Shown here: positions 1-7,107 of the stretch, in pieces | Layout of the letters: every line of letters begins with the position of its first letter | How positions within the stretch are numbered: position 1 is the first letter of the stretch | NCBI GenBank assembly: GCA_036557885.1 | Contig: DATBGS010000090.1 | Coordinates: forward strand, 1-64,000 | Length of the DNA: 64,000 bases | Reading direction: 5' to 3' | From: DATBGS01 sp036557885 | Lineage (GTDB): Bacteria > Chloroflexota > Ktedonobacteria > Ktedonobacterales > DATBGS01 | Program-made: the position numbers and the translations under genes | Notes under the pieces: model-generated | What the model was told of the DNA's origin: nothing | Seen by the model: the letters and a program-made list of their open reading frames with translations, nothing else | Database searches by the model: none

Positions 1-666
1 ATGGCTGCCACCCCTGGCCCTGGGGACAATGTGCTCCACTTCCAATGGCACGTCCGTCTTGCCGCAATACGCACACTTGCGTTCCCACTTCTCCAGTAGG
101 TACTCTCGAATCTCGTAGCCTACGAGCGTGCCCTGCTGATACTCCACCCCAGAGATTTCTGCGTTCTCCATGAGTTGCGTGTCGAAGCGTACCAGTTCCA
201 TCGAGAGTGCCTCAATGCGGCACAGCCGCCGCAACCTGGCGACCCAGGTCAGGATGTTGTGAACTCGGCTCTCCAGCGAAGGCGGCAACATGCCCTCCCT
301 CCCGCGTCGGTTGTCAAGGCGCGGCTGGCGATACCTCGTCTTGCGCGCTCGCCTGCTCCGGCGCGCCGCCCGGCGGTCAGCCAGCGCCTTTTTGATAGCA
401 TGCCCTCGATGGAAGAGTTCGGCAGCCCACACCACCTGTCCTGTGGCGTCGTTGACCACCGCCAGGCCCGTTGTCTTGCTTCCGGGGTCAATCTTCAGGC
501 GCAGCGGCTCGGTGAATTGCTCCTTTGGTGGGTCGTTCAGGATAATCGTGAATGGATAGCGGCGAAAGACTGCTGCCTTTCGCTGATTCAGCCACAGCCT
601 GGCCGTCCCAGCGTGAACCGGGGCCAGGGGCTTCCGGTTGTTATCCAGTACAAACACTTTCGACAT
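1..666 (-). CDS. iscB: IscB RNA-guided HNH/RuvC endonuclease, N-terminal 222 residues (cut by window edge)
   Basis: The minus strand is open from an ATG at 666 to the window edge with no stop, giving 222 residues. They show the IscB layout in order: an N-terminal PLMP-type domain (KPLAPVH near residue 12, then RRYPFTI near 36-42); a RuvC-I motif KIDPGSKTTGLAV with the expected catalytic Asp60; an arginine-rich bridge helix (about 99-121); RuvC-II with SMELVRFD (Glu157); and the start of an HNH domain with Cys198-x2-Cys201 and VEHIVPRARGG (Glu210-His211). IscB proteins are transposon-associated nucleases guided by an omega-RNA and are ancestral to Cas9. The rest of HNH, RuvC-III and the target-adjacent-motif domain lie outside the window, so intactness cannot be judged. 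No TnpA transposase is visible. The start is set by the PLMP domain and the abutting RNA region. Confidence 0.93.
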   Translation of the reverse strand, partial: MSKVFVLDNNRKPLAPVHAGTARLWLNQRKAAVFRRYPFTIILNDPPKEQFTEPLRLKIDPGSKTTGLAVVNDATGQVVWAAELFHRGHAIKKALADRRAARRSRRARKTRYRQPRLDNRRGREGMLPPSLESRVHNILTWVARLRRLCRIEALSMELVRFDTQLMENAEISGVEYQQGTLVGYEIREYLLEKWERKCAYCGKTDVPLEVEHIVPRARGGSH

Positions 667-930
667 CTTTGCCCCTCGCACCCCTTGCGGGGCCTCCGCT
701 TGCGCGGGTAACGTGGTCCGCGACAATGTTCTCAGGCGGTTTAGTGACCGCAGCACTGGCCTCTCCCAATCGAGTCCTGTTTAACTACGGTCCGCAGAGT
801 CCGGGGCTGGACCGGCCACCCCAGAGTGCCTACCACATTCGCCTGGAACGTAGCAGCCTTTCGGCTACTGAATCTGGTCAGGAAAGAGGCAGAGCCTCAT
901 CCTCTAAAGGGGATTTGGGTTCCTGACGCC
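667..930 (-). ncRNA. Probable IscB omega-RNA (HEARO-type) scaffold upstream of iscB
   Basis: About 260 noncoding bases directly 5' of iscB fold well on the minus strand. The outermost stem pairs GTCAGGAA (927-920) with TTCCTGAC (884-877) and encloses a GAGGC/GCCTC hairpin (886-898). Next comes a stem capped by a GAAA tetraloop (850-868), then a G/C-rich segment with TGGGG, CCCCGGACTCTGCGG and GGACCG blocks (about 790-825). The latter resembles the pseudoknot core of known omega-RNAs. A GCGGAGGCC/GGGG region just precedes the ATG. Position, length and fold match the RNA that IscB uses as scaffold. In IscB systems the guide is about 16 nt at the RNA 5' end, which would fall at about 928-944 here, just outside the element. 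Ends are estimated. Confidence 0.78.
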
Positions 931-1013
931 TCCTGTTGGGGATGTTGCCGTCTTCTCTGGAGCAAATCGTTTGAGCATATCATAGCATGATTCAATGGTC
1001 CTAACAACACAAC

Positions 1014-1060
1014 GGCGAACGGGCCACGCGAGCATGATCGCCTCGCGTGGCCCGTTCGCC
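1014..1060 (-). terminator. 19-bp perfect hairpin after trxB (likely terminator)
   Basis: Arms 1014-1032 and 1042-1060 are perfectly complementary over 19 bp (GGCGAACGGGCC...), with a 9-nt loop. Read in the trxB direction the stem is followed by GTTGTGTTGTTAGG, a G/T-rich rather than pure T tract. It is probably the trxB transcription terminator, and it separates trxB from the IscB element. Confidence 0.6.
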
Positions 1061-1063
1061 GGA

Positions 1064-1127
1064 ATGCTATCCACCGGCTATGCTATCAACCGGCCATGCT
1101 ATCAACCGGCCATACTGCCAACCGGCT
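1064..1127. repeat. Four tandem copies of a 16-bp unit
   Basis: Units at 1064-1079, 1080-1095, 1096-1111 and 1112-1127 follow the consensus ATGCTATCAACCGGCC. Copies 2 and 3 are identical, copy 1 has two changes, and copy 4 is more diverged. The array starts one base after the trxB stop codon and ends just before the hairpin at 1014-1060. Confidence 0.9.
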
Positions 1128-1128
1128 A

Positions 1129-2121
1129 TTATCTGGGCATGCTGGCTGGCTCACCCCAGGTGCCAGGGTCGGCAACGCGCTCTTTGTCCACTTCGCCCTG
1201 GCTTTCCAGCCAGCGCTCGGCGTCAATGGCGGCGCGGCAGCCATCGCCTGCGGCGGTCACTGCCTGGCGGTAGCGATGATCGGTCACGTCGCCCGCCGCA
1301 AAAATCCCTGGCACGTTGGTCATCGTATGCTCGCGGGGCGTGATGTACCCCATCTCGTCCATCTCAATCAGGCCCTTGAAGAGGGAGGTATTTGGCTCAT
1401 GTCCAATGGCGATAAAGACGCCCTGGACCGCCAGCGTGCTTGTGGTGCCACTCTTCACATTGCGCACCTGCACCCCTTGGACGGCGTTCTCGCCCTCGAC
1501 TTCCTCAACCGCCGTATCCCACAGGAAGCTGATCTTGGGGTGCTTGAGGGCACGTTCCTGCATGATCTTGCTGGCGCGCAGGCTGTCGCGGCGATGAATG
1601 ACGGTGACATGCGAGGCGTATTTCGTCAGGAAGAGCGCTTCTTCCAGCGCGGTGTCGCCGCCGCCAACCACCGCCAGGTCTTTGTTTTTGAAGAAGAAGC
1701 CATCGCAGGTTGCGCAGGCGCTGACGCCGCGCCCACGCAGGCGCGTTTCGCTTTCCAGTCCCAACCAGCGCGCGCTGGCGCCGGTGGCGATGATGATGGA
1801 ACGTCCCAACGCTGGTTCGTCCCGCCCATCGGGATAGACCTTAAAGGGGCGCTCGGCGGTATCAATGCGCACGATGTCCTCATCGCGCATCTCGGTGCCA
1901 AAGCGACGCGCCTGCTTCTCCATACGCTCCATCAGATCGGGGCCAAGGATGGCATCTTCAAAGCCCGGATAGTTTTCTACCTCGCTGGTGATCATTAGCT
2001 GGCCGCCAGCTTCCAGTCCTCGAAACAGCAGGACCGAGAGATTGGCGCGTGCCGCGTACAAGGCAGCCGTGTAGCCCGCAGGCCCGGAGCCGATAATGAT
2101 GACATCATAGGTCGTGGTCAT
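1129..2121 (-). CDS. trxB: Thioredoxin reductase
   Basis: 330 residues. NADPH-dependent flavoenzyme that reduces thioredoxin in the cytoplasm. The N-terminus MTTTYDVIIIGSGPAGY is the FAD-binding GxGxxG fold. The redox pair is CATC in SACATCDGFFF (about residue 136), and GGGDTALEE marks the NADPH-binding fold. AAGDVTD near the C-terminus is the second FAD motif. Length is normal for the family. The start ATG at 2121 has AGGAGG just upstream; the frame stays open about 35 codons further up, but those lack a ribosome site and overlap the promoter. The gene stands alone, with a consensus promoter overlapped by a CsoR/CstR-like palindrome and a hairpin downstream. Confidence 0.95.
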   Translation of the reverse strand: MTTTYDVIIIGSGPAGYTAALYAARANLSVLLFRGLEAGGQLMITSEVENYPGFEDAILGPDLMERMEKQARRFGTEMRDEDIVRIDTAERPFKVYPDGRDEPALGRSIIIATGASARWLGLESETRLRGRGVSACATCDGFFFKNKDLAVVGGGDTALEEALFLTKYASHVTVIHRRDSLRASKIMQERALKHPKISFLWDTAVEEVEGENAVQGVQVRNVKSGTTSTLAVQGVFIAIGHEPNTSLFKGLIEMDEMGYITPREHTMTNVPGIFAAGDVTDHRYRQAVTAAGDGCRAAIDAERWLESQGEVDKERVADPGTWGEPASMPR

Positions 2122-2242
2122 GATTCCCTCCTGAGGGATGAATACCCAAAGACACAAGGAGTAATGAAGGTTGGTCGCCTTGAGGAGAGGTATTTCCCAA
2201 AGGAGTGCCACAACCCAGGCTCCCAATGCTTTGCCATTATCT

Positions 2243-2272
2243 ATTATAACATACCCCCCAGGGGTATGTCAA
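2243..2272 (-). promoter_or_regulatory. trxB promoter with CsoR/CstR-type operator in the spacer
   Basis: On the minus strand TTGACA (2272-2267) and TATAAT (2248-2243) are perfect -35 and -10 boxes with an 18-bp spacer. The spacer is filled by a perfect inverted repeat, ACATACCCC / GGGGTATGT, with a 3-bp centre (2249-2269), which also overlaps the -35. G/C-tract palindromes of the form ATACCCC-n3-GGGGTAT are typical of CsoR/RcnR/CstR-family repressor sites. The regulator is inferred; no such gene is in the window. Confidence 0.8.
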
Positions 2273-2286
2273 GATGCTCCAAAGAT

Positions 2287-2316
2287 TTGCGCCCAGGGTC
2301 AGCTTGGGTGTACAAT
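2287..2316 (+). promoter_or_regulatory. Probable promoter of the BFN-domain gene
   Basis: TTGCGC (2287-2292), 18 bp, then TACAAT (2311-2316), about 50 bp before the start codon at 2368. It is divergent from and adjacent to the trxB promoter. Confidence 0.5.
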
Positions 2317-2367
2317 AGGGGCGGAAGTGACCAAAGGCATTCCCGACTGAAGGAGGGAAGCACTATC

Positions 2368-2877
2368 ATGGTGGAAATGACTGTCGAGAGCGTGCGGATC
2401 AACCTGGCTACTGGACAGCGCGTGGTGATCCTCAAAGATATGAAGGTGGATCGCTACCTGTTTATCTGGATTGCCAATGCTGAAGCCTATGCCATTGCAA
2501 TGGAGCTTCAGGGCACAACGGCTCCGCGCCCACTCACTCATGATCTTCTCAAGTCGGTCATCACCGAGCTTGGCGGGAAGATGTCGAATATCATCATCTC
2601 AGACCTGATAGACGACATCTTTTACGCGCGTATCGTCATAGATGCAAATGGGCGCCATGTTGAGGTGGACTCACGTCCAAGCGATGCGATTGCCTTAGCG
2701 GTGCGAGCAAAAGTACCGATCTTTGTGGCCGAACAAGTCCTGGAACGGGCTGGTGTCACCCTGGAGAGCCAGGAAGAACAACAAGAGCAGCAGAAACAGG
2801 AGAAGGATAACCTGGAAGTATATCGTGACTTTATCAATACCCTGGATGTCCTCGATGAGTTTGGCAAATCAGACTAG
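2368..2877 (+). CDS. BFN-domain (DUF151) bifunctional nuclease family protein
   Basis: 169 residues. The protein begins MVEMTVESVRINLATGQRVV and carries the compact BFN/DUF151 fold through about residue 130: PLTHDLL, a conserved VEVDSRPSDAIALAVRAKVPIF segment, then FVAEQVLE. A glutamine/glutamate-rich linker (EEQQEQQKQEKD) and a short C-terminal helix follow. Family members are linked to nuclease activity in plants and bacteria, but the bacterial role is poorly defined. The ATG at 2368 is preceded by AAGGAGGG at good spacing. The frame extends 68 codons upstream across the promoter, which is rejected as a start. Annotation rests on the SRPSDAIALA signature and length. Confidence 0.85.
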   Translation: MVEMTVESVRINLATGQRVVILKDMKVDRYLFIWIANAEAYAIAMELQGTTAPRPLTHDLLKSVITELGGKMSNIIISDLIDDIFYARIVIDANGRHVEVDSRPSDAIALAVRAKVPIFVAEQVLERAGVTLESQEEQQEQQKQEKDNLEVYRDFINTLDVLDEFGKSD

Positions 2878-2928
2878 CCGGGCCGCTGTTTGTTGGGCGT
2901 AAGTCCGCCAGGGAAGCGAGGCGAAATC

Positions 2929-3339
2929 ATGCACCCACAAGAGCGGCTGATCCGGCAATTGTTCACAACGCAGCAATGCAGCCATTGCGCCACTCCCTAT
3001 CAGGAAGAGCGAGTGGTAGTGCTGGCCCGGCGTGGTGGGGTCTGGATGATCCTGGCAAGCTGTACTACCTGCGAGCGCAAAGGGATTTTCGTCGTCTCCT
3101 TCCCTGGGAGCTTGGAGAAGGATCAGCCCAGCATTCTGATCAATGCAGAGACATTAGGCGAGGGAGCGCTGACCCAAGCAGTGCTGGCTGATGATCCTCC
3201 AGGCAGCGCAGAAGCACCCACTCCCTCACCTGTCACCTGTGATGATGTCATTGACATGCACGTCTTTCTGCGGCATTTTGATGGCAATTTTGCGGCCCTC
3301 TTTGCCTCCCCTCCTGGGGGCGAGCGATTTGTTGAGTGA
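2929..3339 (+). CDS. Hypothetical protein with zinc-ribbon-like cysteine pairs
   Basis: 136 residues, not recognised. Near the N-terminus CSHCATPY (C-x2-C) is followed about 32 residues later by CTTCERKG (C-x2-C), a spacing typical of a small zinc ribbon. The middle is a hydrophobic beta-rich stretch, GIFVVSFPG. The C-terminal half (DDVIDMHVFLRHFDGNFAALF) is probably helical. It follows the BFN gene by about 50 bp on the same strand, so the two may be cotranscribed. The start at ATG 2929 was chosen for position; a weak purine-rich GGGAAGCGAGG precedes it. A role in nucleic-acid binding or protein contact is possible but unsupported. Confidence 0.65.
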   Translation: MHPQERLIRQLFTTQQCSHCATPYQEERVVVLARRGGVWMILASCTTCERKGIFVVSFPGSLEKDQPSILINAETLGEGALTQAVLADDPPGSAEAPTPSPVTCDDVIDMHVFLRHFDGNFAALFASPPGGERFVE

Positions 3340-3551
3340 TACAGCCTTTATTCCCAACGGAACTCTCCCACAAAACCAGGTACAAAGCCAGATGCCAGCG
3401 TCTGACAGAAACAGGTTTTCTGGGAAGCAGCCCCCAACACCGAAAAACAGCTTCTCTCCGCCCCTGACTTGCGCTCTGCTCCTCCAGAGGCTACAATCTC
3501 CCGCAGACGAATCAGTATCAGCTCACTGATCCTGGGAGATGGAGGCATTTT

Positions 3552-4511
3552 GTGCGAGTTGTAGTGACGGGTGGCGCCGGATTTATCGGCTCACACCTTT
3601 GCGCCCGCTTGCTAGAAGCAGGGCACAGCGTGCTCTGTGTTGATAACCTGCTGACCGGCTCGCGCCGCAATATTGCGGCGCTTTTGCAGCAACCCGATTT
3701 CCAGTTTCTGGAGCAGGATGTATCGCAGCCCTTTCCATTTGAGGCTGAGGTTGTCTTTCATTTAGCCAGCCCTGCCAGTCCGGTGGGCTATATGGAGCAT
3801 CCCTTTGAGACTATTCTGGCGAACAGTATGGGGACGTTGCACCTGCTTCAGCGCGTCAAGGAACTAGGTGCCTCTTTCTTGCTCACATCCACCTCTGAAG
3901 CCTATGGCGATCCATTGCAACATCCGCAGCGTGAAGACTATTTCGGCAATGTGAATCCGGTGGGGCCGCGTGCCTGCTATGATGAGAGCAAGCGGCTTGG
4001 CGAAACAATTACTATGGAGTTTTTCCGGCAATATCACACCAATGCGCGTATTGTGCGGATTTTTAATACCTACGGCCCGCATAGCCAGATGAGTGATGGG
4101 CGTCTGGTGCCGAATTTTATTATCCAGGCGCTGAATGGGCGTCCGCTGACCGTTCATGGCGATGGCTCTCAGACGCGCAGCCTGTGTTATGTCAGTGATC
4201 TGGTAGATGGCTTGCTGCGTGCTCTATTTACTCCTGGGACTGCTGGTGAAATTTATAATCTGGGCAATCCTGAAGAACACTCTGTGCGCGAATTTGCGGA
4301 GCTTATCATTCGGCTGTGCGCGTCGGACTCCGATATGAGTTTTACTGAAGCCAAGCGCCAGGATGACCCGGAGCGGCGCTGTCCCGACATCAGCAAAGCC
4401 CGGCGGGTGCTCGGCTGGGAACCCAAAATAGACCTGGAAAGCGGTATGAAAAAAACAATTGCCTGGTTTAGACAAGAATATTCTCAAGCAACACGGCTTA
4501 CTGCGCGTTAA
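3552..4511 (+). CDS. UDP-glucuronate decarboxylase-like NAD-dependent sugar epimerase
   Basis: 319 residues. Extended short-chain dehydrogenase with the NAD motif TGGAGFIGSH at the N-terminus, STSEAYGDP, and the catalytic Tyr-x3-Lys in CYDESKRLGE. The segments HLASPASPVGY, NPVGPRACYDE and NTYGPHSQMSDGRLVPNFI are characteristic of UDP-xylose synthases (UDP-glucuronate decarboxylases) rather than GalE. That reaction converts UDP-glucuronate to UDP-xylose, a donor for envelope polysaccharides. The start is GTG with GGGAGATGGAGG upstream. The next genes encode a flippase-like membrane protein and a GT4 glycosyltransferase, consistent with surface glycan synthesis. Related dehydratases or epimerases are the main alternative. 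Confidence 0.85.
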   Translation: MRVVVTGGAGFIGSHLCARLLEAGHSVLCVDNLLTGSRRNIAALLQQPDFQFLEQDVSQPFPFEAEVVFHLASPASPVGYMEHPFETILANSMGTLHLLQRVKELGASFLLTSTSEAYGDPLQHPQREDYFGNVNPVGPRACYDESKRLGETITMEFFRQYHTNARIVRIFNTYGPHSQMSDGRLVPNFIIQALNGRPLTVHGDGSQTRSLCYVSDLVDGLLRALFTPGTAGEIYNLGNPEEHSVREFAELIIRLCASDSDMSFTEAKRQDDPERRCPDISKARRVLGWEPKIDLESGMKKTIAWFRQEYSQATRLTAR

Positions 4512-4754
4512 TGCGCTTGCCTTCTAAAGAGGGTTTCCTCTCTGGGAAAAACGGGTGCTTTTTGTTACCTGACCTCTTGTACCCCCGTTTTCCTCCAGAG
4601 GAGCAAGAGACTTCAGTGCTGCCTTTTTGCCTGTCCTGTTCTCAATACAAGTCATCGTTGCCTTGCCAGGGCAACACCTGATACTCTCTCATGGGCGGAA
4701 AGAATCTGGAGGTGCCCTATTTCTGATCAGCCACAACAAGAGGAAGAACCACTG

Positions 4755-5879
4755 TTGGCCGCACAAGATGGTCTGGACCAAGAAGAGGTAAATCCAGAGC
4801 GGTTAGCGCTTGGCAAGCGGGTATTTAGCTGGCGAACGATATTACCACTGGTGGCCGTTCTGGTCGTGTTGGCGTTGGTCATCCAGCACCTGATTCCAGA
4901 ACTGAAGCCAGCCAGCATTGCCGCAGCGCTGGCGCATGCCAACATCTGGCTCTTTCTGGGCGCTTTTGCGGTGTATTATGCCTCGTTCCCGCTGCGGGTC
5001 TTGCGCTGGAAGCTGCTCCTGGAAAATGCAGGCTATGGAAAACGGCGCGGCGTCGCGCTTCCCAACTATGTCAAATTGACGCAGATCCTCTATCTTTCCT
5101 GGTTTGCGAATGTCGTGGTTCCGGCCAAACTTGGCGATGTGTATCGCGCGTACCTGCTGCGCCAGGAGGCCGATGTCTCGACCTCGCGCTCCTTTGGAAC
5201 GGTGCTGGCTGAGCGTATCCTGGACCTGATTGCGCTGCTCATTCTCTTTATCTCGGCGGCGTTGATCACGCTGCATGGGCAATTACCAGGCCAACTGGAA
5301 CTTGCCTTGCGCGTCTGTCTGGTCCTTGTGGCCGGGTTGATTGGGGGCCTGGTGGTCCTGCGCCTCTATCCTGAGCGGATTGGCCGCCTGGTTCCTCAAA
5401 GGTTCAAAGGGCACTACGTGCATTTTCAGGAGGGAACGCTAGGCTCCTTTAAGCGTCTCCATCTGCTGGCGCCGCTGACGGTGGTGGTCTGGTCAATGGA
5501 ATCGTTGCGCTTTATGCTGGTGGCGCTCTCCACTGGTTTGCTGGGCGGGCATCCATTGCATATCTTTGCAGCGGCGCTGTTTATTGCTCTGGGTGAGTCA
5601 CTGCTGACAACGGTGCCTTTAACAAGCGGTGGGGTGGGCTTTGTGGAAGCAGGCATGCTTGCGATGATCTTGCTCTTTACGCCGCATTCAGCGGCAGCGC
5701 AGAACACGGCAGCGGCGACTATTTTGCTTGATCGCATCATCAGCCTGGTCAGCATTTTGGTCTTTGGGGGCATCCTCTTCTTTGTCAGCATCGTCCTGGG
5801 GAAAGCACTGCGCAAGGGCATGAAACGATGGCAAAAGCCTGACCCCCTGGCTCAGGCTCCCATAACGCAGCGCGTGTAG
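4755..5879 (+). CDS. Lysylphosphatidylglycerol synthase TM region / UPF0104 flippase-like membrane protein
   Basis: 374 residues with about seven or eight membrane segments starting near residue 29 (ILPLVAVLVVLALVI). Family signatures include YYASFPLRVLRWKLLLENAGY, FANVVVPAKLGDVYRAYLLR, AERILDLIALLILF and TVPLTSGGVGFVEAGML. The family comprises AglD/MprF-like integral membrane proteins associated with lipid-linked sugar or aminoacyl-lipid transfer; the substrate is unknown. The start is uncertain. TTG at 4755 is taken here, but an in-frame ATT at 4719 has an ideal GGAGG six bases upstream and would add MSDQPQQEEEPL. A GT4 gene follows after 7 bp, so the two are probably cotranscribed. A paralogue lies at 54200-55225. 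Confidence 0.85.
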   Translation: MAAQDGLDQEEVNPERLALGKRVFSWRTILPLVAVLVVLALVIQHLIPELKPASIAAALAHANIWLFLGAFAVYYASFPLRVLRWKLLLENAGYGKRRGVALPNYVKLTQILYLSWFANVVVPAKLGDVYRAYLLRQEADVSTSRSFGTVLAERILDLIALLILFISAALITLHGQLPGQLELALRVCLVLVAGLIGGLVVLRLYPERIGRLVPQRFKGHYVHFQEGTLGSFKRLHLLAPLTVVVWSMESLRFMLVALSTGLLGGHPLHIFAAALFIALGESLLTTVPLTSGGVGFVEAGMLAMILLFTPHSAAAQNTAAATILLDRIISLVSILVFGGILFFVSIVLGKALRKGMKRWQKPDPLAQAPITQRV

Positions 5880-5886
5880 GCCAGCC

Positions 5887-7080
5887 ATGCGGGTTGCCGT
5901 CAACGCGCTCTTTCTCCACTACCCGCACTCTGGGATTGGGCAATATCTGCTGCGGCTGATGTCCTCTCTGGGTGCTGCCTATCCCGATGACAGCTTTTGG
6001 CTCCTGGTCCCTCCAGGAGCCGGAGCCGAAGCCTCTGAGCTACCCAGGTTTCCGCCCAATGTAGAGGCGCGCGAGGTGCCTCTGCATACGCCCGGTGGAC
6101 GCCGCTTCGAGAAATTCCTCTGGGAACAGCACGTGTTTCCGCATACGGCGCGGCAAATGGGCGCTGATCTTCTGCATGTTCCGTATTTTGCCACGCCACT
6201 CCACCAGCCCTTGCCAACCGTTGTCACCATCCATGACATGATTCCTTTCCGGCTGCCGGTCTATATGACCTCTGGCGCGGTGCGCATCTATCAGTCGTTG
6301 GTCAGCCGGGCTTCGCGCCGGGCCACGCGCATTATTACCGTCTCGGAGTATTCGCGCCAGGAAATTCAGGAGCTTCTGGGTATTCCCAAAGAATGCATTC
6401 AGGTGGTTCTGGAAGCCGCCGGGGAACAATTCCGCCCCTGTGATGACCCACAGGCGCTGGCCGAGGCGCGTCAGCGTTATGGGTTGGAGCCGCGCTATGT
6501 GTTGTATGTTGGTGGATTTGATGAGCGTAAAAATGTGCAGGGGTTAGTGCAGGCGTTTGCGCATCTTCTGGCGGATGGTGCTGACGACAGCGCTCTCGGC
6601 AGTGCTGATGGTGGCGCTGGTGTCCCTTTGCAACTGATGATTGCCGGGGATACCTCTCGGCTGGGGGGCACCACTTACCCCGATTGGCGGCCTCTGGCGC
6701 AAAAATTGGGCGTGATGGAGCGTATTCGCACCGGCCTGGTCACGGATGCTGATCTTCCCCTGCTCTACAGCGGTGCCGCCGTCTATGTCTTTCCTTCGCT
6801 GTACGAGGGATTTGGCTTAAACCCTTTGGAAGCAATGGCTTGCGGAGCGCCTGTGGTTTGCTCAGACCGCACGGCGCTGCCAGAGGTCGTGGGTGATGCC
6901 GCTATCTTAGTGGACCCAACAGAGCCAGCCGCAATTGCGGCAGCGCTCAAAAGGGTGCTTCGAGATACCGGCCTGCAAGCGCAGCTACGGGCACGTGGGC
7001 TGGAGCGTGCCGCCCGGTTTAGCTGGGAACGCGCCGCCCATGAGACACGCGCCGTCTTTCACGACGCCCTTGCCAGGTGA
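5887..7080 (+). CDS. GT4-family glycosyltransferase
   Basis: 397 residues, GT-B fold. The N-terminal acceptor domain begins MRVAVNALFLHYPHSGIGQYL. The linker and donor domain begin near YVLYVGGFDERKNVQGLVQAF, and SLYEGFGLNPLEAMACGAPVV is the E-x7-E nucleotide-sugar motif of GT4 (glycosyltransferase group 1) enzymes. Cytoplasmic or membrane-peripheral transfer of a sugar, often mannose or glucose, onto a glycan is expected. A glycine/alanine/aspartate-rich insert (ADDSALGSADGGAG, around residue 235) interrupts the donor domain. The start ATG lies 7 bp after the flippase-like gene's stop. The acceptor cannot be deduced. Confidence 0.9.
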   Translation: MRVAVNALFLHYPHSGIGQYLLRLMSSLGAAYPDDSFWLLVPPGAGAEASELPRFPPNVEAREVPLHTPGGRRFEKFLWEQHVFPHTARQMGADLLHVPYFATPLHQPLPTVVTIHDMIPFRLPVYMTSGAVRIYQSLVSRASRRATRIITVSEYSRQEIQELLGIPKECIQVVLEAAGEQFRPCDDPQALAEARQRYGLEPRYVLYVGGFDERKNVQGLVQAFAHLLADGADDSALGSADGGAGVPLQLMIAGDTSRLGGTTYPDWRPLAQKLGVMERIRTGLVTDADLPLLYSGAAVYVFPSLYEGFGLNPLEAMACGAPVVCSDRTALPEVVGDAAILVDPTEPAAIAAALKRVLRDTGLQAQLRARGLERAARFSWERAAHETRAVFHDALAR

Positions 7081-7107
7081 AAAGAAGTGAATTCGGAGGA
7101 GGGACCG

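Noticed and set aside
175..711. Plus-strand open frame of 178 residues and neighbours over 1-700
   Set aside because: It is antisense to the IscB gene and has no domain; the minus frame carries catalytic motifs.
1096..1998. Plus-strand open frame of 300 residues
   Set aside because: Antisense to trxB and starting within the 16-bp tandem repeat.
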